The notes: generated by a model from the sequence alone, not told the origin. Numbered from the stretch's first letter, positions 1 to 7,327 are shown. The stretch is 13,380 bases of DNA from Desulfobacteraceae bacterium (GCA_013203065.1 JABMQV010000605.1:1-13380); one strand, 5' to 3'. Program-made: numbers and translations.

Positions 1-39
1 CTTATACTCCTGAGCCAATCAAATTGCAGTAGACTAAAT

Positions 40-111
40 CCCCTCCGGGGATAACCAAAGCCGAGTCCTCCCCCCGGGCCGTAGGCCCTATAGGCCGGAG
101 GCTGGGCCCGG
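40..111. other. GC-rich structured region with competing hairpins (possible leader RNA)
   Basis: The stretch contains several complementary segments. CCCC at 40-43 faces GGGG at 47-50. CCTCCGG at 42-48 can pair with CCGGAGG at 95-101. GGGCC at 76-80 pairs with GGCCC at 84-88 around a 3-nt loop. CCGGGCC at 74-80 can instead pair with GGCCCGG at 105-111. The last two pairings are mutually exclusive, so the RNA could switch between folds. No run of T follows, so it is not an obvious intrinsic terminator. On the plus strand it would be a leader of the secreted-protein gene starting at 173; on the minus strand it would lead into a gene beyond the left edge. It did not match any riboswitch class I could recognise with confidence. 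Confidence 0.4.
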
Positions 112-172
112 ATCTTTACAGGGTCATACGGGTTGAGACGTTAAGCGGCAGTTCTTGAGTGGAGGTTGTGAA

Positions 173-1102
173 TTGAAAACATGTAACCGGCAAGCGATCT
201 CGTTTATGGCAGTGGGGTTTTTTATCCTTGGTCTGGTTTGTACTCTTCCGGCCAAGGCTCAGCCAGCCAGCAAAGAGAAGTCGGTCCCATCATCAAAGGC
301 CGGACAGGTTGCTGCCCAAAGGCCTTCAGCCGGGATTGACGTCTCTAGGATGACCAATAGCGAATCCATCGGTTTTTTGTCCAAAAAAGAGGTAGGGCCT
401 TGGGGACACATCTTTTCGGATAAGACTGAGAGGGTGATCTTGGTAAAAGGCGATACGGTTTATGTGGCTATGAAAAGGGCCGCCCCCAACATAAAACCGG
501 GGGATCTATTCACCGTTTACCGTCAGACCCCGGATGTGGTGGGATATCTGATCTCATTCCTTGGAAGGATTGTCTTAAAGGAACAGCTGAGAGGTAGTGG
601 CAAGAAACAGAATAAGGACAGCCTATACAGGGCAGAGATTATAGAGAATTATAAGGGGATGCGCGTGGGGGACCCCATCTTGCCCTTTTATCCTATTTCT
701 TCCTGCGTCCGGCCTACCCAACCGGACCGGGGAAAATTGAAAAAGTTGAAAGGATGTCGGGATTTGGAAGAATGCCGGGTGCCGATTGTCTCTTCAAAGG
801 GAAAACGTGAGATCATTGGCCAGTTCTCCGTAGTCTATCTGGCCGCCGGTTACAATTACGGCATCCGGAGGGGAAACCTGTTTGAAATAGTAAAAAAGGG
901 GGGAGATGATGCCCCGGGAGCGCCGGCCCTTCCTGATGTGATTCTCGGCCACCTGCTGATCCTGGAAGCCAGACCGGATACGGCAACCGGTGTGGTTCTC
1001 TCAACCACGGCAGAATTCTCCAAGGGGTCCTTTGCAAAAACCATTCCTTGGCCGGAAACTGAGGGTGTCTTCTCAGTATTGCCTAGATGTGCCTCTAAAT
1101 GA
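173..1102 (+). CDS. Secreted (periplasmic) protein of unknown function upstream of dprA
   Basis: This encodes a 309-residue protein. I chose the TTG start at 173 because GGAGG at 161-165 lies 7 nt upstream; the in-frame TTG at 155 has no such site. Residues 1-29 form a signal peptide, with a basic start, a hydrophobic core at about 10-25 and an AKA-Q cleavage site, so the product is probably periplasmic. A low-complexity linker follows to about residue 55. The rest is a beta-rich region with repeated 'GD..Y/F' and 'vGD' turns (KGDTVY at about 92, KPGDLF at 109, VGDP at 165) and four cysteines (178, 195, 201, 306). From memory, related proteins in this position in Desulfobacterota carry an N-terminal LysM peptidoglycan-binding domain; none is visible here. 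An envelope role is inference, and I assign no biochemical function. The gene ends 135 nt before the dprA start chosen here. Confidence 0.75.
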   Translation: MKTCNRQAISFMAVGFFILGLVCTLPAKAQPASKEKSVPSSKAGQVAAQRPSAGIDVSRMTNSESIGFLSKKEVGPWGHIFSDKTERVILVKGDTVYVAMKRAAPNIKPGDLFTVYRQTPDVVGYLISFLGRIVLKEQLRGSGKKQNKDSLYRAEIIENYKGMRVGDPILPFYPISSCVRPTQPDRGKLKKLKGCRDLEECRVPIVSSKGKREIIGQFSVVYLAAGYNYGIRRGNLFEIVKKGGDDAPGAPALPDVILGHLLILEARPDTATGVVLSTTAEFSKGSFAKTIPWPETEGVFSVLPRCASK

Positions 1103-1136
1103 ATACGCTCAGGGTTTGCCCCCCTCGGAAAAATAC

Positions 1137-1167
1137 TTGACTATTCTACATTACCCTGTTTTATATT
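1137..1167 (+). promoter_or_regulatory. Sigma70-like promoter for dprA-topA
   Basis: TTGACT at 1137-1142 matches the -35 consensus in five of six positions. It is followed after 18-19 nt by TTATAT/TATATT at 1161-1167 as the -10 element. The pair sits about 70 nt upstream of the dprA ATG, in the gap after the secreted-protein gene, so dprA and topA need not depend on read-through. The assignment rests on sequence match only. Confidence 0.5.
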
Positions 1168-1237
1168 GCCGCCATTCTGTCCAAGTGTAAACCAGAACAA
1201 ATTAATCCTTTAGGTGATTACGTTTCTTTGCCCATCT

Positions 1238-2347
1238 ATGAAAATATCTTCAGACGAAAGAAGTGCCTGGTTGTCCCTCTGTTTGATCCCCGGCTTAGGC
1301 AACACTATAATCAAGAGGCTCCTGGGGGTATTTGGGCACCCGGAAGATATCTTTAGGGCAGGCCTTTCAGAACTGCGGTCCGTGGAGGGTGTTCGAAAGG
1401 ATGTGGCCCATGAGATCCTAAAGAGGAGATTTGCGTCAGATGCCCAGAGGGAACTGAGAAAGGTGGAAAGGTGCAACGCCCGGATCATCACCTTTACGGA
1501 TCCTTTTTACCCGAAGCTACTAAGGGAGATTGAATCTCCTCCCATGCTCCTCTACATAAAGGGGAAGGACATCCCCCTGGATAAGACCTTTGTTGCCATG
1601 GTGGGATCCAGAAACCCGACACACTATGGAATTAAGGCCGCAAAGAAGATCGGGATGGGGCTTGCCAGGCGGGGTGCAGGCGTCGTCAGTGGTCTGGCAA
1701 GGGGAATCGATTCTGCCTCCCATATCGGATGTTTGAGGGGAGGGGGGTTCACCATAGCGGTTCTGGGTACGGGCATCGATGGAATCTATCCTGCCACGAA
1801 CAAGGGGCTTTCAGAGGAGATTGCGGAAAACGGGGTGGTCCTCTCCGAGTTCCCCGTGGGGACCCCGCCGGAGCCGAGGAATTTTCCCATACGGAATCGG
1901 ATCATAAGCGGCCTCAGCAGGGGAGTAGCCGTTGTTGAAGCCACGAAGAAAAGCGGCTCCCTGATTACGGCCTCGTGCGCATTGGATCAGGGCCGAGAGG
2001 TCTTTGCCGTCCCAGGGAGTATCGACTCCTTTAAAAGCACCGGGACGCATTTCTTGATCAAACAGGGGGCCAAACTGGTGGAAAACGCGGAGGATATACT
2101 TGAAGAATTTGGATTTAGGGGTAGGGGTGTATATGAGGGTGGTGATGTGAGGGCACCCGCTGCCAGGCCTATGGGTATGAACGAATCTGAAAAGAAAATA
2201 TATGATATCATAGGAGATTATCCGATACACATCGACCAAATCGTCAGGAGGGGAGAGTTGGATCCAGGCCAAACCTCAAGCATCTTGATGAAAATGGAGT
2301 TGATGGGAGTGGTTCAACAACTTCCAGGAAAGATGTTTATCCGGTAG
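1238..2347 (+). CDS. dprA: DNA processing protein DprA (Smf)
   Basis: DprA binds incoming single-stranded DNA in the cytoplasm and loads RecA onto it during natural transformation; it is also widespread in non-competent bacteria. The protein is 369 residues from the ATG at 1238. An in-frame GTG at 1214 would add 8 residues, and neither start has a strong ribosome binding site. Domains in order: an N-terminal helix-hairpin-helix/SAM-like region (about 8-60, with IPGLG and SVEGV), the Rossmann-fold DprA core (about 100-290) with MVGSRNPT, VSGLARGID, VLGTGID, YP.TN, SEFP.G, FPIRNRIISGLS and SGSLITA motifs, and a C-terminal winged-helix (DML1-like) domain (about 310-369). All expected core motifs are present and the frame is open. 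topA starts 12 nt after the stop, so the two are probably cotranscribed. Confidence 0.95.
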   Translation: MKISSDERSAWLSLCLIPGLGNTIIKRLLGVFGHPEDIFRAGLSELRSVEGVRKDVAHEILKRRFASDAQRELRKVERCNARIITFTDPFYPKLLREIESPPMLLYIKGKDIPLDKTFVAMVGSRNPTHYGIKAAKKIGMGLARRGAGVVSGLARGIDSASHIGCLRGGGFTIAVLGTGIDGIYPATNKGLSEEIAENGVVLSEFPVGTPPEPRNFPIRNRIISGLSRGVAVVEATKKSGSLITASCALDQGREVFAVPGSIDSFKSTGTHFLIKQGAKLVENAEDILEEFGFRGRGVYEGGDVRAPAARPMGMNESEKKIYDIIGDYPIHIDQIVRRGELDPGQTSSILMKMELMGVVQQLPGKMFIR

Positions 2348-2359
2348 TCGGATAGGGAT

Positions 2360-4618
2360 ATGTCAAAAAATCTGCTGATTATTGAATCACCGGCTAAGGC
2401 CAGGACCATCGGAAAGTACTTGGGGCCCGACTTTAAGATCATGGCCTCCATAGGGCATGTGAAAGATCTTCCCGTAAGCAAATTTGGGGTTGATATAGAA
2501 GGCGGTTTTAAGCCCGAGTATGTCACGATTAAAGGCAAGGATAAGATCTTGAAGGAGTTGAAGGCTGCGGGAAGCGTTGCTGAGGCGATCTATCTAGCCC
2601 CGGATCCTGATAGAGAAGGAGAGGCAATTGCATGGCATATTGCCCAAGAACTAGAAAAAGGCGGGAAACAAAAGGCGATATTCAGGGTCCTCTTTAACGA
2701 ATTGACGGCAAAGGCCATCCGGAACGCCGTATCTTCACCCCAGGCGCTTGACAAGGATAAATTTGAGTCACAACAAGCCAGGAGGATTTTAGACCGCCTT
2801 GTTGGCTACCAGATATCCCCGCTCCTTTGGAAAAAAGTAAAACGGGGATTGAGCGCCGGGAGGGTTCAGTCCGTGGCGGTCAAGATGATCTGCGACAGGG
2901 AGCGAGAGATCCAGGCATTTGATTCAAAAGAATATTGGTCTCTGACGGCCCATCTCAAATCGAGCGAGCCCCCGCCCTTTGAGGCCAAACTTTTTAAGTA
3001 CATGGGCAAAAAGGCGAGCCTGGAAAATGAAGATCAGACGCACAAGATCGTTTCAGAGATAGATGATCTGCCGTTCAAGGTGTCCAAGGTCACTCAAAAA
3101 AAGACAAGGAAAAATCCGCCACCTCCCTTCATTACCAGCCTTCTTCAGCAAGAGGCCTTTAAGAGATTGAGATTTTCGGCCAAAAAGACCATGTCCATTG
3201 CACAGAGTCTTTACGAAGGGGTGGATCTCGGAAACAGGGGTCTGGTAGGGCTCATTACATATATGAGGACAGATTCCTTCCGACTTTCAGACGATGCCGT
3301 TTCTGAAGCGCGGGGATTTATCCAGAAGGCCTTTGGGAAGGAGTACCTGCCCGGCAAACCGAACAGATTTAGGAGCCGCAAGGGCGCTCAAGAGGCCCAT
3401 GAGGCCATACGCCCCACTTCGGCGGCGCTGGAGCCAAAGGCTGTTTCAGCCTATCTTACGAAAGACCAGCAGGCCCTCTATAATCTCATCTGGAGACGTT
3501 TTGTCGCCTGTCAGATGAGTCCGGCTATTGTAGACAAGACTCAGGTTGAAATCAACGCGGGGAAGGCCGTTTTCAGGGCAACCGGTTCTGTGGTCGTATT
3601 TAGGGGATTTACAGCGATCTATGATGAAGGCCCGGAGAAGGACAAAGAGGCCCAACTCCCCCCCTTACAGGAAGATCAAATTCTAAACCTCATCAAATTA
3701 GATCCGGCCCAACACTTTACGCAACCCCTACCCAGGTTCACCGAGGCAACTCTGATCAAGGCATTGGAGGAAAACGGAATCGGCCGGCCCTCTACCTATG
3801 CGGCGATCTTGGCCAACATCAGCGGAAGGGAGTACGTATCCATAGAAAAAAGGAGCTTCAGGCCCACGGAATTGGGCTTTTTGGTGACGGATCTGCTGGT
3901 GGGGAGCTTCCCCGATGTCATGGATACCGCTTTTACCGCTCAGATGGAAAACAACTTGGACAAGATTGAGCGGGGAGAGATAAAGTGGACCGATATCTTA
4001 GAGCAGTTCTACGAGTCATTTGAGAAGGATTTGGAAAAGGCAACACGTGACATGAAGGGGGAGGTCTCGACCGACATTTCCTGTCCAAAATGTAACCGCC
4101 CCATGGCCATCAAGTCGGGACGAAACGGGATTTTTTTGGCCTGTACCGGTTATCCCGAGTGCAAAAACACCACAAATTTCACCCGGGATGACAAGGGAAA
4201 CATTCTTGTCGAAACATCCCCTGAGCCGGGGAAAGAGGAGGGCACCTGTGAAAAGTGCGGTCGGCCCATGGTGGTTAAGAACGGCAAGTTTGGTTCTTTT
4301 GTGGCCTGTAGCGGCTACCCTGAATGCAAGAATATCTGGACACCCGAGCCAATGAGTACGGAAGTCCCGTGTCCTGAAAATAATTGCCAGGGTATGTTGG
4401 TGGAAAGGAGATCCAAGAAAGGGAAAAAGTTTTATGCCTGCAACCAGTACCCAAACTGCCACTTTGCCACCTGGGATGAACCCTTTGACGAGCCCTGTCC
4501 CGAATGCGGTACCCCGGTCTTGAGTGTCAAACGGCCCAAGAATTCCCCACCGTCCCTTGCCTGCAGGAAAAAGGGCTGTGGCTTTACCAAACCCCTTCCT
4601 TCTGAGCCAACGGGTTGA
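2360..4618 (+). CDS. topA: Type IA DNA topoisomerase I
   Basis: TopA relaxes negatively supercoiled DNA by making a transient single-strand break through a 5'-phosphotyrosine. The product is 752 residues. The TOPRIM domain (about 3-115) has the catalytic glutamate in LLIIES (Glu9) and the metal-binding DPDREGE motif (Asp82, Asp84, Glu86). The catalytic tyrosine is Tyr301 in ITYMRTDS, and GIGRPSTYA (473-481) is the conserved core motif. The C-terminus carries four four-cysteine zinc ribbons: Cys575/578/595/601, 630/633/650/656, 671/676/694/700 and 713/716/735/740, all with complete cysteine sets. These domains bind single-stranded DNA in related enzymes. The ATG at 2360 follows dprA by 12 nt, with a purine-rich GGATAGGGA just upstream. 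The gene ends in the left arm of a hairpin shared with the convergent gene. Confidence 0.97.
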   Translation: MSKNLLIIESPAKARTIGKYLGPDFKIMASIGHVKDLPVSKFGVDIEGGFKPEYVTIKGKDKILKELKAAGSVAEAIYLAPDPDREGEAIAWHIAQELEKGGKQKAIFRVLFNELTAKAIRNAVSSPQALDKDKFESQQARRILDRLVGYQISPLLWKKVKRGLSAGRVQSVAVKMICDREREIQAFDSKEYWSLTAHLKSSEPPPFEAKLFKYMGKKASLENEDQTHKIVSEIDDLPFKVSKVTQKKTRKNPPPPFITSLLQQEAFKRLRFSAKKTMSIAQSLYEGVDLGNRGLVGLITYMRTDSFRLSDDAVSEARGFIQKAFGKEYLPGKPNRFRSRKGAQEAHEAIRPTSAALEPKAVSAYLTKDQQALYNLIWRRFVACQMSPAIVDKTQVEINAGKAVFRATGSVVVFRGFTAIYDEGPEKDKEAQLPPLQEDQILNLIKLDPAQHFTQPLPRFTEATLIKALEENGIGRPSTYAAILANISGREYVSIEKRSFRPTELGFLVTDLLVGSFPDVMDTAFTAQMENNLDKIERGEIKWTDILEQFYESFEKDLEKATRDMKGEVSTDISCPKCNRPMAIKSGRNGIFLACTGYPECKNTTNFTRDDKGNILVETSPEPGKEEGTCEKCGRPMVVKNGKFGSFVACSGYPECKNIWTPEPMSTEVPCPENNCQGMLVERRSKKGKKFYACNQYPNCHFATWDEPFDEPCPECGTPVLSVKRPKNSPPSLACRKKGCGFTKPLPSEPTG

Positions 4619-4636
4619 CCTTCATATTTCAACCCG
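4611..4636. terminator. Shared hairpin at convergent stop codons (candidate bidirectional terminator)
   Basis: CGGGTTGA at 4611-4618 and TCAACCCG at 4629-4636 form a perfect 8-bp stem around a 10-nt loop. The left arm ends with the topA TGA. The right arm, read on the minus strand, ends with the TGA of the ACT-HAD gene, so the two stop codons pair with each other. No T-run flanks the stem, so intrinsic termination would be weak. It may instead protect mRNA 3' ends or work with Rho. Confidence 0.45.
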
Positions 4637-5897
4637 CCTCAAATGTATTTTCAATTTCCCGGTCAATCCGGGTCAGGTGTTTGTCCAGTTCTGTCTTGGG
4701 GATGCCCAAGCAGTACAATATGTCGATAATTTGATCTCCTTTAAAGATCCCATCGGCCCTGGTGGCTGTATCCCCTGGTTTGAAGGCGATGGTTAGACCC
4801 ATGTCATCAGGTAAACGAGACAGGGCCGAGCCATCGCCAACTGCAATTACCTGGTCCGGGTTGATATTTTCCATATTCATGATCATTTCCAGGATTTCAT
4901 TTTTGGTTTCACTGGTCAGTACGGGCTCTTCCAATTCACCCGTGATTATTCCATTTTCATCAACTTTCAGTGTGTTGGAAAACGCGTAATCGGCACCTGA
5001 GATCTCAAAGATTTTCTTCATAGAGCAATCAAAACCCGCTGAGAGAAGCGCAATCTTAAAGCCCATGGATTTCAATATCTGTATCAGGTCAAGGGCGCCA
5101 GGGGTTAGGGCAAGGGTCTCGCTGAATTTCTCGAAATCACCGATGGACATACCCCTTAGCCTGGGGACATTTTCTATAAGCACCTGTGCCTCGTCTTTGG
5201 GGCCATCTTCGGGTTTGGGCTCATCACTGTCCATCGGTTCGGAAACTCCTCTTATTTTCTCCACAAAGCCCCTAAGGGAGGCCCCTTGGATCAGAGTGGA
5301 TTCAACATCAAAGACCACGATCTTTTTTAGCCGCTTAAATGTATTCTCCTTTTGAATCACGACGCTTTGATCCATCCCAGCGCAAAGGTCCTTGAGTTCT
5401 GCAGTCATCTTTTCCATTGCTTGATCATGGGATAAGTCTTGCCCGATGATCATTTTTCCAAGATTTATCGCCATCTCCATGGAGAAAAATTTTCCGCGCG
5501 CTATCATCCTGCAATTTTCTATATTGATGTGATAGTTGTGGAAGAATGTAGAGACCCGTGCAATGATGCCCGGCCGGTCCAGTCCCAAGATCGTCACCAC
5601 AAAATTTTCATCTTCCGGTGCAGGGGTTATCCCGGGCTCATGGCACTTCCCCAGGATCAGCTCTAGACCTGTCTCCATTCCAAGGGCCTTCAGTCTGTTT
5701 TTTATCTCATCTATGGATCTTTTTGATGCCGAGAAATCAACCGCAAGAAAAATGGCGAATAGCCCCCTCCGGCAGTTTTCTTCAACATCGGTGATATTGC
5801 CTTTCATCTCAAAAATTTTGGTCGTAATCTTTGAAACGAGCCCCGGTGAATCAGGACCTATGGCAGAAAGGCTTAAAATCTTTTGGCTTTGGCTCAT
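4629..5897 (-). CDS. ACT-ACT-HAD protein, SerB (phosphoserine phosphatase)-like, with altered active site
   Basis: This encodes 422 residues. Two ACT domains (about 7-85 and 98-180, each opening with a G.D.PG motif: IGPDSPG and LGLDRPG) precede a HAD hydrolase domain (about 192-400). ACT domains bind amino acids; SerB enzymes with this architecture dephosphorylate O-phosphoserine to serine. Retained HAD residues are the nucleophile Asp197 (FDVEST), Ser286 (LLSAGFD), Lys332 and Asp355 (VGDG). Altered positions relative to classical SerB are: Glu199 in place of the second Asp of D.DST, no glutamate at the usual 'ETID' position (GASL here), Asn in place of the arginine of the 'RV.LL' cap motif, and GDGSAL in place of GDGAND. 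An acidic insert lies at about 219-236. Catalysis is therefore uncertain; it may be a modified phosphatase or a sensor. It lies 27 nt downstream of the SerK-like gene on the same strand, with a purine-rich GAGGGGATGGGAG before the ATG. Confidence 0.85.
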   Translation of the reverse strand: MSQSQKILSLSAIGPDSPGLVSKITTKIFEMKGNITDVEENCRRGLFAIFLAVDFSASKRSIDEIKNRLKALGMETGLELILGKCHEPGITPAPEDENFVVTILGLDRPGIIARVSTFFHNYHINIENCRMIARGKFFSMEMAINLGKMIIGQDLSHDQAMEKMTAELKDLCAGMDQSVVIQKENTFKRLKKIVVFDVESTLIQGASLRGFVEKIRGVSEPMDSDEPKPEDGPKDEAQVLIENVPRLRGMSIGDFEKFSETLALTPGALDLIQILKSMGFKIALLSAGFDCSMKKIFEISGADYAFSNTLKVDENGIITGELEEPVLTSETKNEILEMIMNMENINPDQVIAVGDGSALSRLPDDMGLTIAFKPGDTATRADGIFKGDQIIDILYCLGIPKTELDKHLTRIDREIENTFEAG

Positions 5898-5924
5898 CTC
5901 CCATCCCCTCTCGTTCAGTAAAAA

Positions 5925-6803
5925 TTACCGTCTATTGTAGAATATGAACAATTCTTCTTCATAATATCTGCCGTCTATCACCTGGCCCGGCCCGAATCGT
6001 CTGATCTCCTTTTTTTTGAGGAAGTCCGAGAACCTCTCGTCAATTTCCTCCAGCGAGACATCTTCTTTGAACCAGTGGATCGGGGCATTGACGTTGAGGG
6101 GCCTTGCCGCTATCAAATGGCGGGTGGTCTTGGGGGCAAACAATCGATCCCTTTTTGCCGCATCAACGACCATCTCTTTGGTTATCTGGGGAGTCCAGAT
6201 CACTATTGCGTCCTCCCCTAGTTCAGTGCAGAAGTTGGCGTCATGTACTGATTGGCATGGAATATACCTTATCCCAAGATCCTGTTCCCTCAATCTTTCT
6301 TGAATTTTCTCCAAGACATCATAGGCACCCACTGCATCATTCACGACCTCTTCTTGGAACCTTACGAGGATGTAGGCATTACCCTGCTGGACGCCGTATG
6401 AAAACCGGTTTTGTTCCATCATCCTTATAAGGGTTTCCTTGTCAGCCGCGTGATGCAGATTTCCACCCATCTCCTCAATGATCTGTTTGAGCCGGCCGAG
6501 CCCTTTTCGATCCCCTATCATTCTGAACCAATATCTCAGGCGAACTGATTCGTGGAAGTAATCGATCTTACAGACCGGGATGTGTTTGAATCTCAAATGC
6601 TTGAAGACGTAAGTCCGATGGTTACCGTCCAGTACGATATTGTTTTCGTCAACAATTACCGGATTTTCTAGATCAGCCCAGTTTTTGAACTCTAAGATCA
6701 GTTTGTCAGCCACATGGGGAAGGGTTCCTTCGTGCTCCAGCAAGGAGTCCACCCGGGTAACTTGGAGACTTAATTTCAGGGTCTCAGTCTCTATAGAGAA
6801 CAT
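5925..6803 (-). CDS. SerK-like serine kinase (ParB/sulfiredoxin fold)
   Basis: The product is 292 residues. The N-terminal ParB/Srx-type domain contains a HEGT segment (His24-Glu25) after 'VDSLL', a VIVDENN strand and the signature LDGNHR (Asp59, His62, Arg63). The characterised archaeal serine kinase SerK has a PHE segment, whose Glu is catalytic, followed by DGHHR. The C-terminal part carries KRDRLFAPKTTRH (218-229), which closely resembles the VKRGEVFSPKTTRH segment of SerK as I remember it. SerK phosphorylates free L-serine to O-phosphoserine using ADP (archaeal enzyme) or ATP (SbnI of Staphylococcus). A tail of about 40 residues beyond the archaeal end is additional. A chromosome-partitioning role is unlikely: there is no ParB helix-turn-helix domain and no parA neighbour. 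The gene lies 27 nt upstream of the ACT-HAD gene, probably in one transcript. The ATG at 6803 has a weak GGGAAG site. Confidence 0.8.
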   Translation of the reverse strand: MFSIETETLKLSLQVTRVDSLLEHEGTLPHVADKLILEFKNWADLENPVIVDENNIVLDGNHRTYVFKHLRFKHIPVCKIDYFHESVRLRYWFRMIGDRKGLGRLKQIIEEMGGNLHHAADKETLIRMMEQNRFSYGVQQGNAYILVRFQEEVVNDAVGAYDVLEKIQERLREQDLGIRYIPCQSVHDANFCTELGEDAIVIWTPQITKEMVVDAAKRDRLFAPKTTRHLIAARPLNVNAPIHWFKEDVSLEEIDERFSDFLKKKEIRRFGPGQVIDGRYYEEELFIFYNRR

Positions 6804-6891
6804 CTCTTCCCATCCGTATTTGAAACCAGGCCCTCAATCTTCACGCGTCTTCTCCTGGTCAGCCTTATGATTATGCCAAAGTTTGCTGGAT

Positions 6892-6930
6892 CTGGAGCGC
6901 CTTGTTTTCAAGGCGCCGATGAGGCTCCAG
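6892..6930. repeat. Nested perfect inverted repeat (stem-loop)
   Basis: GCGCCTTG at 6897-6904 and CAAGGCGC at 6909-6916 form a perfect 8-bp stem with a TTTT loop. CTGGAGC at 6892-6898 and GCTCCAG at 6924-6930 are a second perfect 7-bp pair outside it, offset by 7 unpaired bases and sharing two bases with the inner stem. The element lies 33 nt past the end of the metal-transporter remnant and 89 nt before the SerK-like gene, both on the minus strand. It could be a terminator of the former, though no T-run follows, or a leader structure of the latter. Confidence 0.5.
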
Positions 6931-6962
6931 TATGAAAAGGACCCTGCTTCAGGGAATGCATG

Positions 6963-7300
6963 TCAGGTTTGTCCCAGCATCCACAAACTAAGTACCATGA
7001 CAATCATTCCGATGATAACCCCCATAATGGGCGTATGCTCCGCATCGAAGGATTTGGCCACAGGTATCAGTTCATCAAGAGAGATAACTACCATGATGCC
7101 GGCCACACCGGCAAGGACGAACCCCATTACTCTTTCAGAGAGAAAAGGCATCAAAACGATCGCTGCGAGGCCTGCACCCAAAATTTCGCTTACACCTGAA
7201 GAAAATGACCATAGAAAGGCCTTTTTACGGCAAGCCCCATCAGGCTCCCAATGGTTGTCGAAAGGCCCGCTCCAGCAGCAAGGAGCAATGCGCTCCACAT
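6963..7300 (-). pseudogene. ZIP-family metal transporter (ZupT-like), internally deleted and frameshifted
   Basis: ZIP/ZupT proteins are inner-membrane importers of zinc and other divalent metals, about 260 residues long with HN.PEG metal-binding motifs in the middle. Here the ATG at 7300 with GGAGG at 7308-7312 (7-nt spacing) opens the expected N-terminus, including LSTTIGSLMGLAVKRP, but that frame stops at 7190. In the next frame, from about 7229 to 6963, comes a good ZIP C-terminus: SSGVSEILGAG, GVAGIMVVISLDELIPVAK and a final hydrophobic segment with MGVIIGMIVMVLSLW. Both halves overlap at GTAAAAAGGCCT (7217-7228). The middle of the protein, roughly 130-145 codons including the metal site, is absent. 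A functional transporter is not expected. A TTG-started 114-codon ORF covering the C-terminal half exists, but its first 25 or so residues are out-of-frame noise. Confidence 0.8.
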
Positions 7301-7327
7301 AGATCAACCTCCGCGTGTGATCCTTCT

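Noticed and set aside
40..111. c-di-GMP-I (GEMM) or molybdenum-cofactor riboswitch
   Set aside because: Some segments resemble parts of these (AAAGCC, paired CCTCC/GGAGG), but the defining conserved core could not be matched by eye.
1811..2272. Minus-strand open frame of 153 codons
   Set aside because: It is antisense to conserved dprA motifs with no family resemblance; similar shadow frames lie antisense to topA (for example 4016-4462).
5925..6803. Calling the ParB-like gene a chromosome or plasmid partitioning protein
   Set aside because: There is no helix-turn-helix domain, parA or parS-like site, and the C-terminal FAPKTTRH motif points to SerK.
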